A DNA stretch of 64,000 bases from Elephas maximus indicus. Taxonomy: Eukaryota; Chordata; Mammalia; Proboscidea; Elephantidae. Location: NCBI RefSeq assembly GCF_024166365.1, contig NC_064822.1:108372823-108436822 (forward strand), written 5' to 3'. The notes under the pieces were generated by a model that had not been told where the DNA came from, searched no databases, and saw only the letters and a list, made by a program, of their open reading frames with translations. Below, piece by piece: positions 55,001 to 62,835 of this stretch (position 1 is its first letter; the number at the start of each line of letters is the position of its first letter). The translations under genes were made by a program, and so were the position numbers.

Positions 55001-57266
55001 CCAAGAGACAGAGAAGGCGACCTAAATCAGAGACTACATCAGCCTGAGACCAGGAGAAATAGATGGTGCCTGGCTACAACCAATGACTGCCCTGACAGGG
55101 AACAAAACAGAGAGTTCCTGATGGAACAGTAGAGCAGTGGGATGCAGACTTCAAATTTTTGTAAAAAGGCCAGACTTAATGGTCTGACTGAGACTAGAAG
55201 GACCCCAGAGGTCATGGTCCCCAGACCTTCTGTTAGCCCAAGACAGGAACCATTCCCAAAGCCAACTCTTCAGACAGGGATTGGACTGGACTATAAGACA
55301 GAAAATGATACTGGTGAGGAGTGAGCTTCTTGACTCAGGTAGACACATGAGACTATGTGGGCAGCTCCTATCTGGAGGGAAGGTGAGAAGGCACAGGGGG
55401 ACAGAAGCTGGCTGAATGGACAGGGGGAATACAAGGTGGAGAGGAGTACACTGTCTCGTTATGGGGAAAGCAACTAGGAGTATATAACAAGAAACAAAAA
55501 CAAAAAAACAAACCTAGTGCCGTCGAGTCCATTCCGACTCATTGCGATCCTATAGGACAGAGTAGAACTGCCCCAGAGAGTTTCCAAGGAGCCCCTGGCA
55601 GATTCGAACTGCCGTCGTCTTGGTTAGCAGCTGTATCACTTAACTACTACGCCACCAGGTTTTTTTTTTTTATATATATAGCAAGGTGTATATAAATTTT
55701 TGTATGAGGGACTAAGTTGATTTGTAAACTTTCAATTAAAGCACATTAAAAATAAAATAAATGAAAGTGCTTAGCAAGAGGCAAGGAACCCGCAACCATT
55801 CTCTAAAGAACAAGGAAGTCGTTGGTATCCTGGGGGACTCCAATTCCTAAGGGCTCTCATCTGCCCCAGGATTTCATTCCTTCCTTCCCCACAAAGCCTC
55901 CCAGAAGCCAGTCAGCAGGGAAGGGCCCAATCCTCCCGCCCGCCGGGGGCCCAGGGGCCCCTAAGGCTGCAAAACCCGGCCTGGCTGTTTCTCTGGGAAA
56001 GTGGAGCCAGGCCGCTGGGGCGGAGCAGGGTGGGTAAGAGTGAAAGGGGCAAGGGCCGAGAGGGAAGAAGGAGGTTGGCGGGACGCGTTTCTGAAGCCAT
56101 AAACTCAGGGGTTTAACAGGCCCTACGACCCGGGTCCAACGCCCGCAGACTTTGAATCCCCGATAGGGGCTTTAATGAACCCAGCTCCTGGCGTCTCCCC
56201 AGCCACCACCCGCATGCCACCCTACCCTTGACACACACCCAGCCCAGGCGCTAAGAGCTCCGCCAGGTGGACTGAAAGCGTCCCAAAGCCGGCGAACCTC
56301 AGCCCTTCACCCCACGGTAGGGGGCGGGTCTCTGCCCCGCCCCGCCCCGCCCCGCCCCACCCCGCTGGCTCCCAGGACAGCGGCCGGGCTATGACTCATC
56401 CTTGGACCCCCCACACTCGGCCTGGGGCGCCAAAAACCTTAATTAATATTTGCCTATTTGAGTCAAGACACCCTCTTTCGTCTCCTAGAAACCTATCAAA
56501 CCCCTATTAAAAAAAAAAAGCACCGGGCACCACTGAGGATCCAGCGGAGCAGTGCTAAAGGAGAGGGGTGAACCTGGAAGGGCCCTCTCCTCTCGCCCTG
56601 CAGTTTAAAAACTGAGACCATTCCAGAATGAAAACTTTATCCACCGCTCAGACCTCGACTTGGGGGTAGTTTGAGGGAGGAAACCCCAGGATCCAGAGTC
56701 ACATGCCATCCGGACCCTCTCCCTATCCCTGCCCCAGCCCCACCCAAAGTGCATGGGAGAAGTGAGTCATAGGTTAGAAGGCAGTGTTGCCAGGGTGAGC
56801 GGGGCCAGCAGGACGCCAGTTGAGGGACTAGAGATGTGCCCACCAACAGGGCAGCCAGGAGAGAGGTTGCAGTCCCTCATAGGGTGGCAGGCATAGCCAG
56901 CCGTGCAGGGGAAACCCTCACCTTGTCGATGAAGGAGGCAAACTTGTTGTTGAGGGTCTTGATCTGCTCCTTTTCCTGGGTGCGCACGGCCTGGATGTTG
57001 GGGTCCACCTCCAGCTTAAGGGGGCTCAGCAGGCTCTGGTTTACGGTGACGGATGTGATGCCCCCCGCACCTCCTACGCCGAAGCCCCCGGACAGACCGA
57101 AACCGGCGCCCAGGCCGGGCCGGAAGCTGCTGCTGCTGCTGCCCACCCGGGAGAAGGCAGAAGAGCTGATGCGGCCGCCGGGCCCGCTCGTGTAAGAGCG
57201 GCTGCTGAAGGCCCGGGGTCCAGAGGTGGACATCTTGTAGGACTTCTGGGTCACCCTGATAGACAT
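48801..57266 (-). CDS. KRT8: Keratin, type II cytoskeletal 8, complete nine-exon gene
   Basis: Simple-epithelium type II keratin that pairs with keratin 18 to build cytoplasmic filaments. Coding exons reading leftward: 56922-57266, 53231-53439, 52543-52603, 51949-52044, 51173-51337, 50767-50892, 49950-50170, 49736-49794, 48801-49000. Lengths 345, 209, 61, 96, 165, 126, 221, 59 and 200 sum to 1482 bases: 493 residues plus stop, against 483 in human. All introns are GT-AG with matching phases and there is no internal stop. Head: residues 1-97, starting [10 protein letters not shown], with SRSYTSGPG and the LLSP phosphorylation context (Ser81; human Ser74 numbering). Rod: about 98-408, from coil 1A ([20 protein letters not shown]) to the helix termination motif [11 protein letters not shown]. 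Tail: to the end [20 protein letters not shown]. The head is 7 residues longer than human, from a Gly/Ser stretch at about 48-69. Confidence 0.98.
49001..49735 (-). other. KRT8: KRT8 intron 8 with MIR and SINE
   Basis: 735 bases. It holds a MIR-like sequence at about 49165-49310 and an antisense AfroSINE at 49315-49490. Confidence 0.88.
49315..49490 (-). repeat. AfroSINE-type SINE (type A) in KRT8 intron 8
   Basis: CCATCACTGTCAAGTCGATTCC, GGTTTCCAAGGAGCAGCTGG, GATTTGAACTGCTGACC, CACTGTGCCACCAGGGC. The SINE is in the same orientation as KRT8 (both minus). Confidence 0.92.
49736..49794 (-). CDS. KRT8: KRT8 exon 8
   Basis: 59 bases: [19 protein letters not shown] in the tail. Acceptor TACAG, donor GTGAGC. 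Confidence 0.93.
49950..50170 (-). CDS. KRT8: KRT8 exon 7
   Basis: 221 bases: [20 protein letters not shown] through [20 protein letters not shown] and EGEESR, the end of the rod. Phase 2 out (CG then G). Acceptor ACAG, donor GTGAGG. Confidence 0.97.
50171..50766 (-). other. KRT8: KRT8 intron 6
   Basis: 596 bases, canonical ends; no repeat recognised. Confidence 0.85.
50767..50892 (-). CDS. KRT8: KRT8 exon 6
   Basis: 126 bases (42 codons): [20 protein letters not shown] to EIEALKGQ in coil 2. Acceptor GCAG, donor GTACGG. Confidence 0.96.
50893..51172 (-). other. KRT8: KRT8 intron 5
   Basis: 280 bases with a poly-C run near 50995-51006; canonical ends. Confidence 0.8.
51173..51337 (-). CDS. 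KRT8: KRT8 exon 5
   Basis: 165 bases (55 codons), phase 0 both ends: [20 protein letters not shown] to [11 protein letters not shown], linker L12 and coil 2. Acceptor CAG, donor GTGAAG (not the usual GTGAG). Confidence 0.96.
51338..51948 (-). other. KRT8: KRT8 intron 4 with a MIR
   Basis: 611 bases. A sense-strand MIR-like sequence lies at about 51670-51870 (CACTTTCTGCATGATGACC, CACTTCTCTGAGCTTGC, CTCATCTGTGAGATGG). Ends are canonical. Confidence 0.8.
51949..52044 (-). CDS. KRT8: KRT8 exon 4
   Basis: 96 bases: [20 protein letters not shown] then [12 protein letters not shown], coil 1B. Acceptor CCCAG, donor GTATGT. Confidence 0.96.
52045..52542 (-). other. KRT8: KRT8 intron 3
   Basis: 498 bases, canonical splice ends; no repeat recognised. 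Confidence 0.85.
52543..52603 (-). CDS. KRT8: KRT8 exon 3
   Basis: 61 bases, the standard type II size: [20 protein letters not shown]. Acceptor ACCAG, donor GTGAGG. Confidence 0.96.
52604..53230 (-). other. KRT8: KRT8 intron 2
   Basis: 627 bases with canonical ends; no repeat family recognised. Confidence 0.85.
53231..53439 (-). CDS. KRT8: KRT8 exon 2
   Basis: 209 bases, phase 0 in and phase 2 out: [21 protein letters not shown] through GLVEDFKN. Acceptor TGCAG, donor GTGAGC. It covers coil 1A end, L1 and early coil 1B. Confidence 0.97.
54560..54795 (-). repeat. MIR SINE, antisense, in KRT8 intron 1
   Basis: Reverse-complement MIR words: CACTTTACATGCATTATATTG, CCCATTTTATAGAGGAG, AGGTAACCAGGTAGGAAAC, GGACTCCAGGTCTTAAC. 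Confidence 0.75.
54857..55765 (+). mobile_element. L1 3'UTR insertion in KRT8 intron 1
   Basis: 5'-truncated sense-strand L1, opposite to KRT8 transcription. GAGTGGCGTCTGGGGTC and AGATGGTGCCTGGCTACAAC link it to the other copies; 55160-55765 is collinear with 13490-13968. A perfect 9-base duplication AGTGCTTAG is at 54848-54856 and 55766-55774. A SINE at 55492-55660 interrupts it. Confidence 0.92.
55492..55660 (-). repeat. AfroSINE-type SINE (type A) inside the intron 1 L1
   Basis: AACCTAGTGCCGTCGAGTCC, GATCCTATAGGACAGAG, TTTCCAAGGAGCCCCTGGC, GATTCGAACTGCCGTCG, TACGCCACCAGG. It sits exactly in the shared L1 3'UTR; the L1 resumes at AGCAAGGTGTATATAAATT. Confidence 0.94.
55900..56880. promoter_or_regulatory. 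KRT8: GC-rich block of KRT8 intron 1 with AP-1 sites and CCCCG repeat
   Basis: Repeat-free GC-rich sequence just inside exon 1. It includes a CCCCG pentamer tandem at about 56333-56366 (GC-box-like), AP-1 consensus sites TGACTCA at 56392-56398 and TGAGTCA at 56763-56769, and an AT-rich TTAATTAATATTTGCC run near 56440. By analogy with intronic AP-1 enhancers of simple-epithelial keratins this could be an enhancer; that is an inference. Confidence 0.5.
56922..57266 (-). CDS. KRT8: KRT8 exon 1 (coding)
   Basis: Start codon at 57266-57264 in context CCACCATGT (near-Kozak). 115 codons end in phase 0 at AAG, then donor GTGAGGG. It encodes the whole head and the first part of coil 1A. Confidence 0.97.
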
Positions 57267-57375
57267 GGTGGAGGCTGGAGAGGAGGCAGCGGCGGAAGTA
57301 GACAGAGGTTCGAGAATGAGCCAAGAACCTGCTTCTAGGTGGGGGACAGCTCCCAGCGATGGCCCTTATAAAAGA
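57267..57375 (-). promoter_or_regulatory. KRT8: KRT8 5'UTR and core promoter
   Basis: A TATA-like element (TTTATAAG on the minus strand, 57365-57371) lies about 100 bases upstream of the start codon, giving an expected start site near 57335. The frame upstream of the ATG is open (ending SSPASTM), consistent with longer N-terminal isoforms known for human KRT8; that link is an inference. Confidence 0.55.
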
Positions 57376-58761
57376 GAACCCAGCCCAAGGGCAGGGGGAG
57401 CGGCCTCCTACCTGAGTGGCTAGGCCCTGAGGGGGCCGGGCCTAACCTGACACCTGCCACCTCCAGGCAGGGCTCAGGTGGGGGCAGCAGAGAGCTGCTC
57501 CCATCCAGGGGCCCACTCCAGCACCGCCCTAGAAACCCAGGACAGAGCAAATCGTTGAATGTGAAACCGGAAGGAATGTGCCTGGCCGGCCATGCTGGAG
57601 CTCCCTGTGCCAAGGAGACTTGCCCTGGACCCCCCATCCGCTGGAACCCTGGCTCTAGGGTCTTGTCTCCTTCCCTCCTGTGACAAATAAACTGGAGAAC
57701 TGGGAAGCATAGCAGGAAAGGGACCCCTGGTATTGGGGTCTCCTTTGAGCACTGACACCCCACAAGAACACTCAGTGTTCTTCTCCCCCCTTTAAGGGAT
57801 TATGGGGCTCTTCCCTGCTGGATCACAGCGCACCTGGGCTCCAGAACCTTGAACCTGAGGTCAACCATTTGCTTCTGTCTCTCCTCCATTACTGCAGTAT
57901 CCTCAGTACCTGGTACTGTGCCAGGTCACCAAGAGGGGCCCGGTAAATATTTGTGGAATGAATGAATGAAAACGCACACACTCTGGCTAACTTCCCTTTG
58001 GGTCTGTAGGTGCAAGATAATGTGAGACCCAAGATAGCACTTTTTATGGACACAATCCAGTACCCTCCTCTTCTTCCACAGTCTCAGGATCCTCCATACA
58101 GATCTGACACTGTAAACCTTGTTGAAGGGAACAGAGAACAAAGAACAGGGGCTAAAAGGGCAGAGAAGTACAAGGGAAAGAGGGGCTGGGTTGGGAGATC
58201 TTCATTGTTCTCATTGTGGCTTGAGGGAGTCATTTCCATAGCTCCCAGAGCCTGAATCACCAGAAGGGAGAAAGGACAATGTGGAGTGGGGTGAGTGGAG
58301 TGGGTGGTACATGGCACTGATAAAGAGCAAGTCTGCAGCCACCTAGACCCCCCTTCTCTTCCCAGGCCCCCAACTGGCCAGAGGAGATGGAGGAAAGAGT
58401 CCCTGCACCTGTCTCCCTGAACCCATTATCAGAGTGAGTCAGGAGAGCAGGTTGGGCCACAGCACACACCTGTGGGAGGCTGGAGAATGAGGAGCTGAGC
58501 AAGGAAGGCACCTGGGGCCCGGGTGGGGCTGGATGGGGCAGCTGTGTGCGCATGCTGTGGGGAAAAGGCAGGAGGTTTGGGTCCCCGAGGCAGACATTCC
58601 AGGTGCAATTACCTTATGGCTGGGTGCAGGGCATGAGGTGGGGACTGGATGAATTTTAACCTGAGGGACTAACAGATGACAGAAGCCCAGATCTGCTGGG
58701 GGAGAAACAGAGGTACAGGTGGCACACAGCCCCCAACCCAGGGAAGGGCTGACCACCTACT
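57376..58761. other. KRT8 upstream flank
   Basis: Mostly unique. A short L2 3'-terminal remnant is at about 57895-57965 (CCTGGTACTGTGCCAGG, TTTGTGGAATGAATGAATG). No other gene recognised. Confidence 0.45.
57566..57580 (+). promoter_or_regulatory. KRT8: Adjacent ETS and TEAD-like motifs upstream of KRT8
   Basis: ACCGGAAGGAATGTG joins an ETS core (CCGGAAG) and a TEAD core (GGAATG), about 300 bases upstream of the KRT8 ATG, in repeat-free sequence. Motif evidence only. Confidence 0.35.
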
Positions 58762-58921
58762 TTGATTTGAATTTGCTGTCAAGTAGATTCCGATTCATAG
58801 CGGCCCTATAAGACAGAGTAGAACTACTCCATAGAGTTTCCAAGGAGCACCTGGTGGATTCTAACTGCAGATCTTTTGGTTAGCACCTATAGCACCTAAC
58901 CACTAAGGCACCAGGGTTTCC
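58762..58921 (-). repeat. AfroSINE-type SINE (type A), antisense
   Basis: TTTGCTGTCAAGTAGATTCC, GTTTCCAAGGAGCACCTGG, GGTTAGCACCTATAGC, CACCAGGGTTTCC. Flanks ACCACCTACT and ACCACCGACT differ at one base. Confidence 0.92.
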
Positions 58922-59350
58922 AACCACCGACTAGGAGGGCAAATATACAGGTTCCTCCCCATCCTTCTCCAGGAGAGACACTCAGGCTCCCACAAGGACG
59001 GGCACATAGACCCCTACCCAAATGGACAGTCCATCGCCAGACAGTGCCCCCTCCCTGGGGAACAGACATAAATCCTAAGAGACAGACACACAGACAAGCT
59101 CTCACACACACATAAAAGGACACACTTTGAAGTCCCTTCCAAAAAGATAAATCCAGAAACCCCCAGAGAGGACCCCAAGGTCACATCCCTTCTTCCCTCT
59201 CTCTTTTTCCTCTCCCTACCCCTCTTCCTCGAAGGCACTGGGGTTTACCCATCTTTAGGCTGGGACCTTCTGAGTATACTGAACCATGCAGAGGGAATCC
59301 AGTTAGCACCTGTTCATACCAGGCCTTCTCCCAGCCCCTTTAAACAATGT
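58922..59350. other. Unique sequence
   Basis: No gene or repeat recognised. Confidence 0.3.
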
Positions 59351-59364
59351 TTAATTTTCCCAAA

Positions 59365-59572
59365 AGGAGGCCTGGTGGCGCAGTGGATAAGTGCTCAGCT
59401 GTTAACCAAAATGCCAGAATTTGAATCCACCAGCCACTCTGCAGGAGAAAGAATGTAGCAGTCTGTTTCCATAAAGATTGCAGCCTTGGAATCTCTAAGA
59501 GGCAGCTCTACTCTGTCCTGTAGGGTCACTATGAGTCTGAATAGACTCGATAACAATGGGTTTTGTTTGGTT
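59365..59572 (+). repeat. AfroSINE-type SINE (type B)
   Basis: Head GGAGGCCTGGTGGCGCAGTGG, AGAATTTGAATCCACC, GCAGGAGAAAGAATGTAGC, AAAGATTGCAGCCTTGG, tail CACTATGAGTCTGAATAGAC. A perfect 14-base duplication TTAATTTTCCCAAA is at 59351-59364 and 59573-59586. Confidence 0.95.
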
Positions 59573-59586
59573 TTAATTTTCCCAAA

Positions 59587-60604
59587 TACTTGCCACCCGC
59601 TCCTCAACAAACACGCACAAGCAGCAACACTGAGAGACTTCCCATTCCAGTAACCAAAGGGAGGAGGGGATGGGCCCAGTGCCAAGCCAAGGACAGAGAA
59701 GGCGGAAGGAGAGAGGGAGGGGCTGGTCAGACAGGTATTGCAGCCCTGGGGAGAGGGGACAACCAAGGCCCCCTCTTTCCCCTCCTCCACACTATTGTCA
59801 GAGGGGCCTGGGGAGTTCAGAGGGGAGGGCCTATTCCTGAACTCCTGGTTTTAGCAGCCTAAGGAGCACAAAACAGCAACCTAGAGTTCCTTCCTGAAAT
59901 TCAAGCCCCTCCACCCCACCCACCTGGCTCCCTGGTTCCAAGAATGTCTCTTGGCTAAGGTGAGGACAAAGGGGGCTACAAGGGATTGTGCTTCTGCTTG
60001 CTGGCTGAAGGGCTGGCCCAGATCTCACCCAGAAAGAACCCCTCTTTGCTGGGGCAGCCCAGAGCAAGCCAGGGCCAAAAATCATTGGATGGGGGTGTCA
60101 GCTCCTGAGTGCCCAGAGACCCAGGCAGCCCCTCCCCCAGTCTCAGTAAGCAGAGCTGTCCTCTCTGCTGTCCCCTGTCTGGGAGTCCACGGGTGGCGGC
60201 ACAAGGGGAAGGCAGCTGGGACTAGGCCCAAGTGGTGAGGGAAGGAAAAACCGGATTGGGGCGGCCACCGGTACAGCTCCTTGTAAGGCTGCCTTTGGCC
60301 ACTGTAATCAGCACCACTGCGCACCCAACAAAAGGGAAAGTGTTTGTGGTGACTGTGCCCAACCCAGAGGACCCGCCCCAAACTGCCTTGCCTGGAGAGC
60401 CAGAGAGGGAAGGAGGAGACATTTGTTCCCTGCAGGTCAAGAGTGGGGGCCAGCCCCCCTCCATGGTGCAGAGTGACCGCAGGAGGCCCTGATGCCTCAA
60501 GGCTGGGGCAGAGGTAGAGTGGGCGGAGTTATCACTGCATCACCCACAATTATCAGAAAAGATAGCCTGAGCAAGTTTTTTTCGGAGAATCAGGACTGAA
60601 AACA
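59587..60604. other. Unique sequence; small GATA-motif cluster
   Basis: No gene or repeat recognised. Three GATA-type words (TTATCA at 60529, TTATCA at 60550, AGATAG at 60560) lie within about 37 bases. Confidence 0.35.
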
Positions 60605-61050
60605 TTAGGATAACATATTCATAGCAGCATTGTTCAAATGTCTACCAAATGATTAATGGGTAAACAAAATGTGGTATCGCCGTACAATGGACAATTACTC
60701 TCAGCAAAAAGGAATGAAGTACTGACGCAAGCTGCAAAATGGATGAGCCCTGAAAACGTCGTGCTAAGTGAAGGAAGCCAGTCACAAAAGGACAAATATC
60801 CTATTATTCCATTTATATGACATCTCCAGAATAAACAAACCATACAGATAGAAAGTAGATTAGTGGTGGCCTAGGGATGGAGGGATGGGGTGACTGCTAA
60901 AGGGTATGAGGTTTCTTTTGGGGGTGATTAAAATGTTCTCAAATTTAGTCATGAGAGTTGCACAACTCTGTGAATATACTGAAAAACATCGAATTGTACA
61001 CTTTAAGTGGTTGCATTGTATGATATGTGAATTATCACTTAATAAAGCCA
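60605..61050 (+). repeat. Old L1 3' end
   Basis: ATTCATAGCAGCATTGTTC, AATTACTCTCAGCAAAAAGG, ATGGATGAGCCCTGAAAACG, TAAGTGAAGGAAGCCAGTC, CAAATTTAGTCATGAGAG and ATTGTACACTTTAAGTGG are sense old-L1 3' words in order. Confidence 0.8.
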
Positions 61051-61563
61051 TAACACCACAGAAGCATAAGTTGGCCACACAAAGCAGGGGATTTTTAGGT
61101 CAGTTTTTTTTTATATATATATATATTTATACGGGTGGGGGAATAGGAGGGAAGAGTTTGTTTGGATGCTGAAGGAAAAGGCGTTCTCTACCTCTAGCTA
61201 GTAACTAAGGCAATGTCCCCCAAAGCACTAAAATTGCTTTAAAAGATGGGGCAATTTAAAATGTCATTGTTGGCATAGTTTAGTACCTAGGCAGCAAGAA
61301 CAATCAGTTTAAATAGGAAGCCACAGATGGTGGGTAAGCCACATCATGAAAAATAAAATTGATTTGATGGCTGATTTTGTGTTGGGTGCCTCAAGGCCAA
61401 AATTGCTTATACGATTAAATTGTTCTGATGATTAGAGCCATTCAGAATGGGAATGGACTGCCTAGGGAGGCCAAGCTCCTGTTCCTAGAAATACTGAGAC
61501 CAAGGCCTGGTTACCAGCCACTCACGGGAAGGCAGAATCCTATGCTAGGTAGAGTTTGGATTT
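61051..61563. other. Unique; short TA tract
   Basis: A T-run and (TA)n lie at about 61105-61127. Nothing else recognised. Confidence 0.35.
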
Positions 61564-61908
61564 TGTTGTTGTTAGCTGTCACCAAGTTGGCCCCCAACTC
61601 ATGGCAACCCCATGCACAACAGAACAGAGCTACCTGGTCCTTGTACCATCCCCATGATTAGTTGGGGATCAGACTGTTGTGATCCACGGGATTTTCACTG
61701 GTTGATTTTCAGAAGTATGTAGATCACCAGGCTTTTCTTCCTAGTCCGTCTTAGTCGGGAAGTTCCACTGAAACGTTCAGCATCATAGCAACACACCAGC
61801 CTCCGCTGACAGACACTGGTGGCGCATGAAGCGCATTGGTCTGGAATCGAACCCAGGTTTCCAATATGGAAGGTGGGAGTTCTACCACTTAACCACCAAC
61901 GCCTCACA
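61564..61908 (-). repeat. Composite SINE: tRNA-like head, RTE 5' region, RTE 3' tail
   Basis: Reading leftward on the minus strand: a tRNA-like head (GGTAGAACTCCCACC, B-box-like GGTTCGATTCC; about 61820-61908), then a middle of about 100 bases that matches the 5' region of the RTE copy at 17.1-17.3 kb (plus-strand words CACTGGTTGATTTT, TCTTCCTAGTC, GTCTTAG), then a tail matching the RTE 3' terminus at 14203-14290 (TTGTTGTTGTTAG, ACCTGGTCC). It is longer than the common SINEs. Confidence 0.75.
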
Positions 61909-62835
61909 GAATTTGGACTAGAACTTCCAAATTCTCCCAATTCTGAAAGCCTTTTATCCATGTCCCACTACCACAGAGCTTTACAAATAGAAGATTAGAC
62001 AGTCATGGATGTTCTCTGAATTGAGGTTTTAATAGGGGATGTGATTAGAAGTTACTAGAACAAATATGGGGGCAAGTATGGCAAGGTAAGGTTTATTGTG
62101 GAGGAAAAAAGACATAAAGAGACAGGAAGGCTGCTGCCCCTCTTCCCACCCACCACCCGCATCTCTACTGATACCAAACCCAAAAAGCCATCCTTGAATG
62201 GGCAGTTGGTGCTAGGCAGGAAGGATCCAGTTATGGTTCTGTCCCTGGAGTCCTTCCCTTTAACTCTGGTTCTTTATTTGGAGTGTGCACATCAAAATCA
62301 CTTGTGAAAGACTAAAAATGCACATGCCCAGGCCACAGTCCACACACTCTATCTCTAAGGTGGAGCCAGACATCTATGTTTCGGAAAGCTTCCTCGGTAC
62401 TTTAGCCGTGGTCCCAATCACCAAGACCCCTAAGATCAGTCTTCTCTCCCCAGTGGGAACAGGACAGTCCCCAAGTCCAGAGCACTGCAGAGTCCACTCT
62501 TAGAAAGGAGGAGACACCATGCCCCTGAGGGAGGAAACAGAGTGATATTTTACCGCCTGGCCAGGGACACAAACACAAGGGCTGAGAGAGCACCCAAATG
62601 GGCCCTAAGGGCAGCAGTGCCAGGGGACCTGAATGAGGGGAAGTGGAAGGCAGGGAGTCACTGGAGAGGCTTTGGAAGGGGTGGGGGTGGGAAGAGGATT
62701 TAGATGAGAAGTTGAACTTGAGATGGGGGAGACACAGGGAAGACAGTGAATAGGTCCCTGGAAGAGCCCTGAGGAAGGGATCACACAGGCCCCAATGGTT
62801 CCACTGTAGAACAAACAAGGAAAGCGCTTTCCTAG
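61909..62835. other. Unique sequence
   Basis: No gene recognised. Minus-strand open frames at 62402-62850 have no keratin or other homology I can see. Confidence 0.35.

Larger units (their letters stand above)
53440..56921 (-). other. KRT8: KRT8 intron 1 with L1, SINE and GC-rich block
   Basis: 3482 bases, the longest intron. It holds an L1 3'UTR insertion (54857-55765) with a SINE inside it, an antisense MIR at about 54560-54795, and a repeat-free GC-rich block at about 55900-56880 next to exon 1. Confidence 0.9.

Noticed and set aside
61820-61908. A tRNA gene
   Set aside because: The tRNA-like fold is only the head of a SINE; the rest of the element follows directly and the head is degenerate.
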